Positions 1 to 8,094 of a stretch of DNA of 64,000 nucleotides are shown in pieces (the stretch's first letter is position 1; every line of letters begins with the position of its first letter). The translations under genes were made by a program, and so were the position numbers. The notes under the pieces are model-generated. The model did not search any database. It was not told the DNA's origin and was given only the letters and a program-made list of their open reading frames with translations. Source of the stretch: CAWDVH01 sp963805705 (GTDB lineage Bacteria > Actinomycetota > Actinomycetes > Streptosporangiales > Streptosporangiaceae); contig CAWDVH010000005.1 of assembly GCA_963805705.1 (NCBI GenBank), positions 1,612,001 to 1,676,000 on the forward strand, given 5' to 3'.

Positions 1-519
1 TCCATCGAGGTGGCCCGCGACGGGATTGCCGGCCGCGGGGTCCTGCTCGACATCCCGCGGCTGCGCAATCTGCCCTGGCTGGAGCCGGGCGATCACGTAA
101 CGGCCGATGACCTGGCCGCGGCCGAGGAAGCGCAGCAGGTGCGCGTCGGGCCCGGTGACCTGCTCTTCATCCGCGTCGGGCACCGGCGGCGCCGGGCCGA
201 ACTCGGTGCCTGGGATGCCGCGCTGGCGCGGGCCGGGCTGCATCCCACCGCGCTGGAGTTCGCCGCGCAGCGGCGGGTCGGGGTGCTGGGCAGCGACGGC
301 AACAACGACACCGCCCCGAGCATGGCCGAGGGCGTCGAGTTCCCCGTGCACGTGCTCGCCATCAACGCGATGGGCCTGCATCTGCTCGACTACCTGCAGT
401 TCGATGACCTCGCCCCGCTCTGCGCGGAGTCGGGCCGCTGGTCGTTCTTCTGCGTGATCGCACCACTGCGGCTGGTCCATGGCACGGGATCCCCGGTCAA
501 CCCCATCGCGATCATGTAA
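1..519 (+). CDS. Cyclase family (kynurenine formamidase-like) hydrolase, 5' end cut by window
   Basis: The frame is open to the first base, so the true start lies upstream; only the C-terminal ~172 residues are present. The sequence contains the cyclase-family C-terminal signature: a GPGDLLFIRVG strand, then VGVLGSDGNNDTAPS, followed by PVHVLAINAMGLHLLDYL. These match the DUF/cyclase fold of metal-dependent amide hydrolases such as kynurenine formamidase. The metal-binding HxGTHxDxPxH motif would sit upstream of the window. The substrate cannot be named. A second cyclase-family gene occurs at 48637-49308. The gene converges on the methyltransferase at 562-1440. Confidence 0.82.
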   Translation, partial: SIEVARDGIAGRGVLLDIPRLRNLPWLEPGDHVTADDLAAAEEAQQVRVGPGDLLFIRVGHRRRRAELGAWDAALARAGLHPTALEFAAQRRVGVLGSDGNNDTAPSMAEGVEFPVHVLAINAMGLHLLDYLQFDDLAPLCAESGRWSFFCVIAPLRLVHGTGSPVNPIAIM

Positions 520-552
520 TCTCACGGCCGGGACGCGGCACGGACCTCCGGC

Positions 553-572
553 TCCGGCCAGTCAGGGCCGGA
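553..572. terminator. Stem-loop between convergent genes
   Basis: Perfect 7-bp inverted repeat TCCGGCC/GGCCGGA around a 6-nt loop, lying 34 bp past the cyclase stop and overlapping the methyltransferase stop codon. Convergent position suggests a bidirectional terminator; there is no U-tract, as is common in high-GC actinomycetes. Confidence 0.4.
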
Positions 573-1440
573 CGGCCCGGATGAGCACGTACTGGATGAT
601 CCGGCGGCGCCACAGCAGTTCCAGCTGGCTCAGCAGCAGGCGGGCAGCCGCTCGCTGCCCGGGCGGCGCAGCGGGCGCCGTCCGCAGCCGCTGGCCGATC
701 AGATGGAGCGCGGGAGCGATGACGCGGTCGCCGCACACGGTGACGTCTACGTCCGCGAAACCGGCCGCCGTGGCGGCCCTGGCGATCTGGCTGGCCGTCA
801 GGGCTGCGTTGGGCCGCAGCCCGAAGATCCGCAGCTGGGTAACGCCAGATAGCAGCTCCAGGGGACCGAGCGGCAGCCGCTCGGCCGAGATGTCGGAGGT
901 GCTCAGCACCCCGCCCGGCCTGAGCACGCGGAAGCACTCATCGAAGAACGCCCGGCGGGACCGGAAATGAAACGCGGCTTCCACGCTGATCACGCCGTCG
1001 ACGCTCCCGGCGGCCACCGGCAGCCGCGTAGCGTCCCCGGCGACCCCCCGCGCGGCCGCCTCGCGGAGCCGGGCCCGGCCAGCGGACAGCTGCCATTCGG
1101 TGATGTTCACCGCGATCAGCCTGCTCGGCCGCAGGACTTCCGCGATGACCGGATCTTGCGTGCCGAGACCGTTCCCGACGTCGAGTACCACGCCGGCGGA
1201 GGGCAGCGCCGCCGCCACGGTTTCCACCAGCCGGCGGCAGGCCGTTTCGGCTTCGTCCTCGGTGCCTGGTCCCTCCCACAGGCCCAGGTTGAGCCATCCC
1301 GGAGCCGGCGCGAGAAAGAAATCCGACCCGATGCTCTCATACACCCGCGCGGCGGGATTGCGGCCCTGCCGGAAGATCCCGGCGACGTGCCGCAGGTGCT
1401 GGCTGGTCCACGCGGTGGGCCGCGTTGCGTCGGTCACCAT
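562..1440 (-). CDS. SAM-dependent methyltransferase (EryG/tocopherol-MT-like)
   Basis: A 292-residue class I methyltransferase. Motif I is VLDVGNGLGTQD (about residue 86), with a VISVEAAFHFRSR segment after the central strand and VLRPGGVLSTSDI as post-motif III. The LDVG-GLG-Q type of motif I resembles O/C-methyltransferases of the EryG and gamma-tocopherol families, so a small-molecule substrate is likelier than nucleic acid. The frame extends 28 codons further upstream, but the ATG at 1440 (MVTDATRP) is preferred because the upstream part is Arg/Ser-rich low-complexity. Divergent from the aminotransferase beginning near 1564. Product specificity is unknown. Confidence 0.85.
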   Translation of the reverse strand: MVTDATRPTAWTSQHLRHVAGIFRQGRNPAARVYESIGSDFFLAPAPGWLNLGLWEGPGTEDEAETACRRLVETVAAALPSAGVVLDVGNGLGTQDPVIAEVLRPSRLIAVNITEWQLSAGRARLREAAARGVAGDATRLPVAAGSVDGVISVEAAFHFRSRRAFFDECFRVLRPGGVLSTSDISAERLPLGPLELLSGVTQLRIFGLRPNAALTASQIARAATAAGFADVDVTVCGDRVIAPALHLIGQRLRTAPAAPPGQRAAARLLLSQLELLWRRRIIQYVLIRAVRP

Positions 1441-1680
1441 ATCGGTCTCCAGCGTACGGGGGCGGAGGCCAGCCCGCTGACCGGTCCTTCGCGATCTTGA
1501 TGAGCGCGGCCGCTCCTGGGACACTGGCAGCGAGCCAGCACGGCGAGGAAAGAAGGCGCAGCCATCACTATCGATGCGGACCGGGGCAGGGAACTATCGG
1601 GGCTGCAGGACGGCGGCATCGTCACGCGCTGGGCGCGGGAGAATCCCCGCTCGGCCGCGCTTCATGCCAGGGCACAGCGG

Positions 1681-2919
1681 GTGCTCCCTGGCGGGGTGAC
1701 GCACGACGTGCGCCTGGCGGACCCCTTTCCGCTGGCCGTCACGCGAGCCCAGGGAGCCCGCAAGTGGGATCTGGACGGTCACGAGCTCACCTGCTACGTA
1801 ATGGGTCACGGCGCGCTCCTGCTCGGGCACGGCCATCCCGAGGTCGTGGCCGCGGTCCGCGACCAGGCGGGCAGGTCGTTGCATCCCGGTGCCTGTCACG
1901 AGCTGGAGAGCGACTGGGCGGAGGCGGTAACCCGCCTGGTCCCGTCGGCCGAGCGGGTCCGCTTCACCTCCAGCGGGACGGAGGCTTCCCTGCTGGCCCT
2001 GCGCCTGGCCAGGGCCGTGACCGGCCGCGCCAAGATCGTGAAGCTGGCCGGGCATTTCCACGGCTGGCATGACCAGGCAGCGCTCGGATCCGACCCGCCC
2101 TTCGATGAGCCGGACACCGCCGGGCTGCCCGGCCAGATCCGCAGTTCCGTTGCCGTCCTGCCCGCGGACGCGGACGTCCTGGCCGGGGCGCTCGGGGGCG
2201 GCGACGTCGCCGCCCTGATCCTGGAGCCCTCGGGCGCGGCCTGGGGAACGGTGCCGCTTCCGGGCGGGTTTCTGCAGGCGGCGCGCCGGCTGGCGGACCG
2301 GTCAGGCACGCTGCTGATCTTCGACGAGGTCGTCTCCGGCTTTCGCTGGGCGCCGGGCGGCGTCCAGGCCGTCGCGGGAGTCCTTCCCGACCTCACCGTG
2401 CTCGGCAAGATCCTGGCCGGCGGCATGCCCGGCGGCGCCGTCTGCGGCCGGGCCGCCATCATGGACCACATCGGCGGGCGCGGCCCCCGGCGGGTAGCCC
2501 ACCCTGGCACGCACAACGCTCATCCGCTCTCGGCGGCGGCCGGTGCCGCGACGCTGGAACTCGCGTCATCGGGCGAGGTGCAGGATCGCGCCGCCCGTGC
2601 CGCCGCCTCGCTGCGCGGCGAGCTCAGCTCGGTGTTCCGCCGCTGCGGTGTCACCGGCCGCGCCTACGGGCAGAGCTCGTCGTTCCATCTGCTGTTCGGG
2701 CACGCGGAGGCGCCGGAGGAACTCGACCCGGCGACCCTGAAGCGCGGCCTGCCGCCGCGCCTGTCGGCAGCGCTGCACTGCAGCATGCTCAGCGAGGGTG
2801 TTCACCTGTTCCACGGATCAGGGTTCGTGAGCCCCGAGCACACCGACAGCGACCTCGAACAGAGCGTCGCGGCGCTGGCGGCAACGCTCCCCCGGCTGCA
2901 AGCCGAGGGACTGGTGTGA
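1681..2919 (+). CDS. Aspartate aminotransferase family / glutamate-1-semialdehyde aminomutase-like PLP enzyme
   Basis: A class III PLP aminotransferase. PLP features are visible: LIFDEVVSGFRW (cofactor Asp), VLGKILAGGMPGG (Schiff-base Lys) and HPGTHNAHPLS (phosphate contact). The overall pattern (LPGGVTHDVR, FTSSGTEASLLALRLAR) matches the GSA 2,1-aminomutase-like branch. The first ordinary start is GTG 1681, but the family's conserved N-terminus continues in frame upstream (SALHARAQR, 1654-1680) back to a stop at 1501, with no ATG, GTG or TTG; a purine-rich AGGAAAGAAGG precedes an ATC at 1564. The true start is probably upstream. The stop overlaps the next GTG by 4 bp, implying coupled translation with the amidohydrolase. 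Confidence 0.85.
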   Translation: MLPGGVTHDVRLADPFPLAVTRAQGARKWDLDGHELTCYVMGHGALLLGHGHPEVVAAVRDQAGRSLHPGACHELESDWAEAVTRLVPSAERVRFTSSGTEASLLALRLARAVTGRAKIVKLAGHFHGWHDQAALGSDPPFDEPDTAGLPGQIRSSVAVLPADADVLAGALGGGDVAALILEPSGAAWGTVPLPGGFLQAARRLADRSGTLLIFDEVVSGFRWAPGGVQAVAGVLPDLTVLGKILAGGMPGGAVCGRAAIMDHIGGRGPRRVAHPGTHNAHPLSAAAGAATLELASSGEVQDRAARAAASLRGELSSVFRRCGVTGRAYGQSSSFHLLFGHAEAPEELDPATLKRGLPPRLSAALHCSMLSEGVHLFHGSGFVSPEHTDSDLEQSVAALAATLPRLQAEGLV

Positions 2920-4097
2920 CCGACCTCGCCCTCGTCGGGGGCCGCGTACTCGACCCCGGGCAGGGCCTGGACGCCGAAGCCAGCATCGGCATCACCGGCC
3001 GTGCCATCACCAGCATCGGGACCGGGAGCCCCGCGCCGGACACCGCTCCGGCCAGGGCGCGGCAGACGATCGACGTAGCCGGCCTGGTCGTCACCCCGGG
3101 CCTGGTCGACCTGCACACGCACCTGTACGAGGGAGTCTCGCACTACGGCATCGACCCGGATACCTACTGCCTGGACCGCGGCGTCACCACGGCGGTCGAC
3201 GCCGGATCATCGGGCGCCCAGACGTTCCCCGGCCTGCACCGCTACGTTATCGGCCGGTCACGGACGAGGGTCCTGGCCTTCCTCCACATCGCCGTCCAGG
3301 GCATGATCACCAATATCGTCGGCGAGCTCGAGGACCTGCGCTGGGCGTCTGTCGCCCAGGCCATCGACCGGGCGCGCGCGCATCCCGACGTCATCATCGG
3401 CATCAAGGTCCGCCTGGGCTACCAGATGGTGGGAAATGACCCGCGTCCGGCCATGCGCCTAGGACGCGAGGCCGCCGACGCCCTGGGCCTGCCGCTCATG
3501 GTGCACGTGATCGACATGCGGCCGCCGATCAGCTGGCTGCTGCCCTACCTGGGCCGGGGGGACGTGGTGACCCACTGCTTCCACGGGAACGAGGGCGGCA
3601 TCCTCGACGCCCGCGGCCGGCTCTTTCCCGATGTGATGCAGGCCCGGCAGCGGGGCGTCCTGTTCGACGTCGGCCATGGCGTAGGAAGCTTCGCCTACCG
3701 GGTCGCGCGCGCCGCGATCGCCCAGGGGTTCCCGCCCGACACGATCTCCAGCGATCTGCACGCTCACAACGTGGCCGGTCCCGCCTACGACCAGGCGACC
3801 ACGCTCTCGAAATTGCTGCACGTCGGCATGGGGCTGGCGGATGTCATCCGGGCGACTACGGCCGCCCCGGCCGCCGCGGTCAGGCGGCAGGACAGCATCG
3901 GCGCCCTGCTCCCCGGCCGGGAGGCGGACCTCACGGTGCTGGAGCTGCGCTCGGGGCACTGGGCGCTTCCTGACGCGGCCGGCCAGACCGAGGTGGTGGA
4001 GCGGCTCATCGTCCCGCGGATGGTGATCAGGGCCGGGGAAGCTCAGCCGCTCAGCGCGGATCCCGCGGGCACGCCGATCACGCCGGGCAGCGACTAG
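2916..4097 (+). CDS. Amidohydrolase/deacetylase family metallohydrolase (dihydroorotase-like)
   Basis: A 393-residue amidohydrolase-superfamily enzyme. It has the VTPGLVDLHTHLYEG metal motif (about residues 60-74), a candidate carbamylated Lys in IGIKVRLGYQ, metal His residues in LMVHVID and THCFHGNEGG, and the late Asp in SSDLHAHN. The closing GREADLTVLEL segment is the small beta-sandwich domain of cyclic-amidohydrolase-like proteins. It likely hydrolyses a C-N bond in a small molecule and shares an operon with the upstream aminotransferase (GTGA overlap). Its 3' end overlaps a small gene on the opposite strand by 20 bp. Substrate not identifiable. Confidence 0.85.
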   Translation: MTDLALVGGRVLDPGQGLDAEASIGITGRAITSIGTGSPAPDTAPARARQTIDVAGLVVTPGLVDLHTHLYEGVSHYGIDPDTYCLDRGVTTAVDAGSSGAQTFPGLHRYVIGRSRTRVLAFLHIAVQGMITNIVGELEDLRWASVAQAIDRARAHPDVIIGIKVRLGYQMVGNDPRPAMRLGREAADALGLPLMVHVIDMRPPISWLLPYLGRGDVVTHCFHGNEGGILDARGRLFPDVMQARQRGVLFDVGHGVGSFAYRVARAAIAQGFPPDTISSDLHAHNVAGPAYDQATTLSKLLHVGMGLADVIRATTAAPAAAVRRQDSIGALLPGREADLTVLELRSGHWALPDAAGQTEVVERLIVPRMVIRAGEAQPLSADPAGTPITPGSD

Positions 4098-4290
4098 CAG
4101 CTACCGAGCGCAGCCCTCGGAACGGCCGCACGACGCGGCTCCCGTCGGCGCGCTCGATCAGGACATTCCGCGGGGCGCCTGGCCGCGGCGGACGATGCCA
4201 GATCAGGCTGCCTGCTTGCGCCTGAACGGCTGCCCACCGGGCCAGCGCCACCACGGGCTCCCCGCGCTCCAGATAGGTGCGCCCGATCAT
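4078..4290 (-). CDS. Small conserved actinobacterial protein, RNVLIERADGSRVVRPFRGLR type
   Basis: A 70-residue basic protein, MIGRTYLERGEPVVALARW at the N-terminus and APRNVLIERADGSRVVRPFRGLR at the C-terminus. This pattern (short beta-rich protein beginning with a Gly-Arg start and ending in a VRPFRGLR motif) recurs as an uncharacterised small protein in actinomycetes. It starts 13 bp after the mIHF stop on the same strand, so it is probably the second gene of that operon. Its end overlaps the amidohydrolase on the other strand. Function unknown. Confidence 0.65.
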   Translation of the reverse strand: MIGRTYLERGEPVVALARWAAVQAQAGSLIWHRPPRPGAPRNVLIERADGSRVVRPFRGLRSVAASRCPA

Positions 4291-4303
4291 GCCGCTCGCT
4301 TGG

Positions 4304-4612
4304 CTAGGCGCCGAGCTGGGCCAGGAGCCGATCCCGCTGCCCCGCCGTCAGGCCGCCGACCCGCCGGTTCTCCTGGATCCCGGCCTCGTCGAGTGCGGCC
4401 GCCGCCTTCGCGGGGCCCACTCCGGGCACGGCCTGGATAGCGCGCTTGACCCGGATCCGGCCAGTGACCGGATCCTTGCTGGCCAGGACATCGGCCAGCG
4501 CGACATCACCAGCCTTCACCTTGCCGAGCAACTCACTTTGCGCCTTGCGGGTCTCGGCCGCCTTGGCCAGGCCCGCCGCCCGCTGCTCGGCCGTCATCAC
4601 CGGAAGTGCCAT
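4304..4612 (-). CDS. mihF: Integration host factor, actinobacterial type (mIHF)
   Basis: A 102-residue protein with the mIHF pattern: MTAEQRAAGLAKAAETRKAQ helix, KAGDVALADVLA, then VPGVGPAKAAAALDEAGI, a helix-two-turn-helix resembling the S13-like DNA-contact element, and RRVGGLTAGQRDRLLAQLG. mIHF bends DNA and organises the nucleoid in actinobacteria. A strong AGGAGG lies 8 nt before the ATG at 4612. The canonical mihF is usually next to gmk and pyrF; it is not here, so this may be an additional paralogue. It sits between a small conserved gene and a coiled-coil/SAP-like protein, both on the same strand. Confidence 0.9.
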   Translation of the reverse strand: MALPVMTAEQRAAGLAKAAETRKAQSELLGKVKAGDVALADVLASKDPVTGRIRVKRAIQAVPGVGPAKAAAALDEAGIQENRRVGGLTAGQRDRLLAQLGA

Positions 4613-4707
4613 CGCAAGAGCCTCCTGAGTTATGTCCGTATCGTCGTCAGCAGGCTACCCACTACCGCCGACATCGGAAGTGGCGTCTGCCTAAGCTGGG
4701 TCCGCCC

Positions 4708-5238
4708 TTACCTGGCGTCCGCCTCGACCAGGCGCTCGATGAGCTCATCGACGTTGCCCGACTTGGGCAGCTTCCGCTTGGCCAGCAGGTCGCTCAGCTC
4801 GGCCTTGGTCAGGCCCTCATAGCGCTCACGGGCCTTCTTGTGAGCCTGCCTGGCCTGCTCGCGCTCGACCTTGCGGGCCTCGCGCGCTAGCTCGTGCGCG
4901 GCCTGCTCGGCCTGCTCATGGGCGGTCCGCTCGACCGTCTCGGCCTTATCACGCACGACGTCACCGGCCGACTCGGCCCGATCACTGACCACGCCGGGCA
5001 GCGCGCTAGCCGCCTTCACCCACTTGACGGTGAGGTCATGGTTCATGCTCACTGCCCGCTGCACGAGCTCGAAGTAGCGGTCAACGGCCGGGAGCAGGTC
5101 GACCTGCGGCAGCCTGGGAAGCGGGTAACTACGGTCAATGAGCTGCCGTACGCCCTGCGTCCAGAGTTCCGCGGTCTTCTCCACCGCGCTGCCAGCCTGG
5201 CTCACTGCGGCCCTGTACTGCCTGGTCGTACTCGTCAT
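4708..5238 (-). CDS. Coiled-coil protein with C-terminal SAP-like domain
   Basis: 176 residues. Residues 1-85 look like a phasin- or stress-type helical segment (TTRQYRAAVSQAGSAVEKTAELW...). Residues 90-140 form a highly charged Glu/Arg/Ala coiled coil (EQAEQAAHELAREARKVER). Residues 143-174, LTKAELSDLLAKRKL then NVDELIERLVEAD, match the SAP helix-extended loop-helix DNA-binding motif, also found in the Rho N-terminal region. A nucleic-acid-associated structural protein is inferred, consistent with mIHF downstream. GGAGG lies 6 nt before the ATG. Phasin-like granule binding is an alternative, since a PHA synthase occurs at 41337. Confidence 0.72.
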   Translation of the reverse strand: MTSTTRQYRAAVSQAGSAVEKTAELWTQGVRQLIDRSYPLPRLPQVDLLPAVDRYFELVQRAVSMNHDLTVKWVKAASALPGVVSDRAESAGDVVRDKAETVERTAHEQAEQAAHELAREARKVEREQARQAHKKARERYEGLTKAELSDLLAKRKLPKSGNVDELIERLVEADAR

Positions 5239-5273
5239 GTCATACCTCCGCCATGTCTGGATAAGATTTGCTC

Positions 5274-5301
5274 ACTATATCAAGCATGCGTACTAAAGCA
5301 A
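5274..5301 (-). promoter_or_regulatory. Sigma-70-type promoter for the coiled-coil/SAP-like gene
   Basis: In an unusually AT-rich patch upstream of the gene starting at 5238, the minus strand reads TTGCTT (5301-5296), a 16-bp spacer, then TATAGT (5279-5274). This is close to the housekeeping actinomycete consensus and leaves a leader of roughly 30 nt. The remaining 5302-5489 holds no recognisable gene. Confidence 0.5.
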
Positions 5302-5489
5302 GCGGAGGGGGCGGGCACACCTGGCCCAGACACGTGGCGCACGTACAGCATGAAACGCCCGACCTGGTGTGGCCTGGGCTTTCTCTGCCGCCTCTAACAC
5401 CGTGACAGTACGGCTTACTCCCGGAGGCGGGCCGTCCAGTCACCAGATCCTGGCCGCCAATAGTGACGGCGCTGCCTGCTGGACAGGCG

Positions 5490-6062
5490 TCAGTGCTCGC
5501 CTCTGGCCCGGGCGACGGCGGCGGTGATCGCCTGCGCGTCCGGCCGGGTAGCTGCGCCTGCGACCAGTACAGCCGGAGTCGCGCTGACCCCGGCTGCGGT
5601 GGCGCGGGCGGTCACGTACTGCGGCCAGTCCAGGTAGGGCGCATTGGACAGGCAGGCAGCGAACGCCGCGTCCGGAAGGCCGGCGTCACGTCCGATGCGG
5701 GCGAGCTCAGCGTCGCTGAGCCCTGGCCCGCCCTCGGGCGGCTGATGGACGAACAGCGCATGGGCGTAGTCGAGGAACCGGCCCGCGTCCGCGGCGCAGC
5801 CCGAGGCCGCGGCCGCACGGGTCGAGTAGTTCGTCGTCGAGGCCTGGTCGAGGAAGTTCATGGGGTGGTAGGCCAGGCTGGCTAGCTGACCGGCCACCAG
5901 GCCGGCCAGCGCCGGCGCCGAGGACAGCTCGAACTGGCGGCAGAACGGGCACAGGAAGTCGATGAAGACGTCCACGCGGACCGGGCCGTCCCCGACGACA
6001 ATCCCGTCGCCTTCGGGTGTCGCGCCCGCGGGAACGCGGCTTGGGATGATCGGATCGGTCAT
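5490..6062 (-). CDS. DsbA-family thioredoxin-fold thiol oxidoreductase
   Basis: 190 residues with a Thioredoxin_4/DsbA layout: VRVDVFIDFLCPFCRQFE carries the CPFC redox pair (about residues 36-39), then a helical insertion, and VSATPAVLVAGA with the cis-proline after a Thr. No signal peptide or TM segment is visible, so this is a cytosolic or otherwise leaderless form rather than a classical exported DsbA. The ATG at 6062 is chosen because GGAGGGG precedes it; the frame runs further upstream without support. Divergent from the lipoprotein gene at 6160. It may carry out disulfide exchange or act as a 2-hydroxychromene-isomerase-like enzyme. Confidence 0.82.
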   Translation of the reverse strand: MTDPIIPSRVPAGATPEGDGIVVGDGPVRVDVFIDFLCPFCRQFELSSAPALAGLVAGQLASLAYHPMNFLDQASTTNYSTRAAAASGCAADAGRFLDYAHALFVHQPPEGGPGLSDAELARIGRDAGLPDAAFAACLSNAPYLDWPQYVTARATAAGVSATPAVLVAGAATRPDAQAITAAVARARGEH

Positions 6063-6159
6063 GGCCCCTCCGGCAAGGTCCCCGCGCTGCCGACTACACA
6101 GGTGAAACCATATCTTGCGCATGCCTGTCCAGGCCGATTCATGGCCCACTATAGGAAGC

Positions 6160-6513
6160 ATGATGCCGACCGGACCTGCCTGCCGTGCGCTGATGAGCCT
6201 CGCACTGGGAGCGGCGGCGCTGAGCCTGGCCGGCTGTTCCGCTTCGCCTGGCTCCTGCGCTGGTCAGTGCCGGCCGCCGTATCAGCTTCAGGTCTTGTTC
6301 AGGCCTGGAACCTCAGCCAGGACAGCCGAGGCTGCCCTGGCCAAGTGCGCAGCGAGCCCGGCTGTGATCAGGGTAGGAAAGCTGAAGCCTGACGGCAACC
6401 AGCCAGCGGCAACGGTATTCACCCGCGATTTTGGCAAGTCAGCCAAGACGTCCGCTTTGCTCAGCTGCCTGAACTCCTCGCCTGCCGTGGCCCTCGCCGC
6501 GTGGCCTGACTAG
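6160..6513 (+). CDS. Small putative lipoprotein
   Basis: 117 residues with a lipoprotein signal peptide: MMPTGPACRALMSLALGAAALSLAGC, i.e. a hydrophobic stretch ending in the lipobox L-A-G-C. The mature part has two further Cys pairs and a region (YQLQVLFRPGTSARTAEAALAKC, SPAVIRVGKL) that looks like a small ferredoxin-like or ACT-like alpha/beta fold, similar to the bacterial FtsX extracellular segment. The start at 6160 follows AGGAAG closely; an earlier in-frame ATG at 6115 would put 15 extra residues before the signal. Membrane-anchored on the outer face; function unknown. Convergent with the ECF sigma gene. Confidence 0.68.
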   Translation: MMPTGPACRALMSLALGAAALSLAGCSASPGSCAGQCRPPYQLQVLFRPGTSARTAEAALAKCAASPAVIRVGKLKPDGNQPAATVFTRDFGKSAKTSALLSCLNSSPAVALAAWPD

Positions 6514-6538
6514 CCTGGGCCCCGGCATTCTTCACGGT

Positions 6539-7753
6539 CTAAAGCTCGGCTAGCCGTCGCCGCAGGTAGCGGCGCTCAGCCTCGGTGGGGGCCAGGCCGA
6601 GTGCCGCCTCGTAGCTGGCCCGCGCCTGCACGCCTCGCCCGGCGCGGCGCAACAGGTCCGCCCTGGTGGCCGGCAGCAGGTAGTACCCATCCAGGGCACC
6701 GCCCCCGGCCAGTTCGTCCAGCAGCGGCAACGCGGCTTCGGGCCCTTCCGCCATGCCGATCGCGACGGCCCGGTTCAGGGCCACGACCGGCGTCGGAACC
6801 AGGCGCAGTAGCTGGGCGTACAGGGCGGCGATCTGGGGCCAGTCGGTCTGTGCCGCGACGGGAACGGTGGCGTGGCAGGCCGCGATGGCCGCCTGGATCT
6901 GGAACGGCCCTGGCCGCCGCCGCCGCAGTGCCCGCTCCAGCAGCTGCTCGCCTTCCGCGATCTGGCCCTGGTCCCAGAGCCGGCGATCCTGCTCCTCCAG
7001 CGGGATCAGGTCCCCTTCGGCGCTGGTGCGGGCTGCCCGCCGGGCCGCGTGCAGCAGCATCAGCGCGAGCAGGCCGCGGGCCTCCGGCTCGTCGGGCATC
7101 AGTGCCGCGAGGACGCGCGCCAGCCGGATCGCCTCGTCAGTGACCCGAGGCCGGGAAAGGTCGCCGTAGTCGGTGTTGAAGAGCAGGTAAAGCACGTGCA
7201 GCACGGCCGGCAGGCGTTCAGGAAGCAGATGCGCAGGCGGCACCCGGAACGGAATGCCGGCGTGCCTGACTTTCTGCTTCGCCCGGAAGAGCCGCTGTCC
7301 CATGGTGCGCTCGGGGACCAGGAATGCGCGCGCGATCTCGGCCGTCGACATGCCGGCCAGGCTTCTCAGCGTCAGCGCCACCTGCGCTTCGACGCTGAGC
7401 GACGGATGGCAGCAGGTGAACATCAGCTCGAGCCGCTCGTCCGGGATATCGATGTCGTTGACGGGCACCGGATCCGGTTCCATGGCCGCCACCTCCCGCA
7501 GCTTCCTGGCTTCGGTGACGGCGCGCCTGGTCACGTCGATGGCACGATTGCGCGCGGTGGTGGTGAGCCAGGCCAGCGGCTGGTCCGGCACGCCCGTCTC
7601 CGGCCACTTCTGCAGCGCCCGCGCAAAGGCATCCTGCGCGCACTCCTCGGCCAGGTCCCAGTCACCGCCGGTGAGCCGGATCAGTGTGGCCACGATCCGG
7701 CTCCAGCCGTCGGCGTAGATGGCCGCGATGCGGCCGGATTCCGGTTCCGCCAC
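6539..7753 (-). CDS. ECF42-type RNA polymerase sigma factor with C-terminal DUF6596/TPR-like extension
   Basis: 404 residues. Region 2 (residues ~8-75, AAIYADGWSRIVATLIRLTGGDWDLAEECAQDAF) and region 4 (ARAFLVPERTMGQRLFRAKQKV) are followed by a ~220-residue helical extension, the hallmark of group ECF42. In this group regulation is attributed to the extension and to linked DGPF proteins rather than an anti-sigma factor (known from the family). The GTG start at 7753 shares bases with the TAG stop of the upstream YCII gene (TAGTG), so translation is coupled. No anti-sigma gene is nearby. Likely drives a small regulon in response to an unknown signal. Confidence 0.9.
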   Translation of the reverse strand: MAEPESGRIAAIYADGWSRIVATLIRLTGGDWDLAEECAQDAFARALQKWPETGVPDQPLAWLTTTARNRAIDVTRRAVTEARKLREVAAMEPDPVPVNDIDIPDERLELMFTCCHPSLSVEAQVALTLRSLAGMSTAEIARAFLVPERTMGQRLFRAKQKVRHAGIPFRVPPAHLLPERLPAVLHVLYLLFNTDYGDLSRPRVTDEAIRLARVLAALMPDEPEARGLLALMLLHAARRAARTSAEGDLIPLEEQDRRLWDQGQIAEGEQLLERALRRRRPGPFQIQAAIAACHATVPVAAQTDWPQIAALYAQLLRLVPTPVVALNRAVAIGMAEGPEAALPLLDELAGGGALDGYYLLPATRADLLRRAGRGVQARASYEAALGLAPTEAERRYLRRRLAEL

Positions 7754-8094
7754 TAGTCCGCGTCGTCCTCCCAGAACGGGCGCAACTCGATCATGCCGCG
7801 CCATGCCATCGGGTGCCTGGATGCGGCCTCGATAGCCTCGTCGAGGTCCGCGCACTCCAGGATGTCAAAGCCGGCCATCTGTTCCTTGGTCTCCGCGTAC
7901 GGGCCATCGGTGAGGAGCACCTCACCGTTGCGGACGCGGACGGTCGTGGCGTCGCTGGCCGGGCGAGTGGCGCTGCCCATGAGCCGGACGCCCCGGCCGT
8001 CCAGGTCCTGCACCCAGGAGTCGATATCCGGCACGTTATCGTCCGGGGCGCCCGTAAAGCTCGGGTCCGTGCAGACCAGCATCAGGTACTTCAT
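7753..8094 (-). CDS. DGPF/YCII-domain protein, partner of ECF42 sigma factor
   Basis: 113 residues, MKYLMLVCTDPSF start and the family motif LLTDGPYAETKEQMAGF (DGPY variant of DGPF) followed by LECADLDEAIEAASRHP. The dimeric alpha-beta barrel YCII fold is thought to bind small molecules. ECF42 sigma genes are characteristically linked to such genes, and here the stop codon overlaps the sigma start. An ATGA overlap also joins it to an 18-residue leader ORF upstream. It probably modulates, or is controlled by, the sigma factor. Confidence 0.88.
   Translation of the reverse strand: MKYLMLVCTDPSFTGAPDDNVPDIDSWVQDLDGRGVRLMGSATRPASDATTVRVRNGEVLLTDGPYAETKEQMAGFDILECADLDEAIEAASRHPMAWRGMIELRPFWEDDAD

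Noticed and set aside
4708..5238. Phasin-like granule protein for the SAP-tailed coiled-coil gene
   Set aside because: Considered because of the PHA synthase in the window, but the C-terminal SAP-like helices and the mIHF neighbour fit nucleic-acid binding better; noted only as an alternative.
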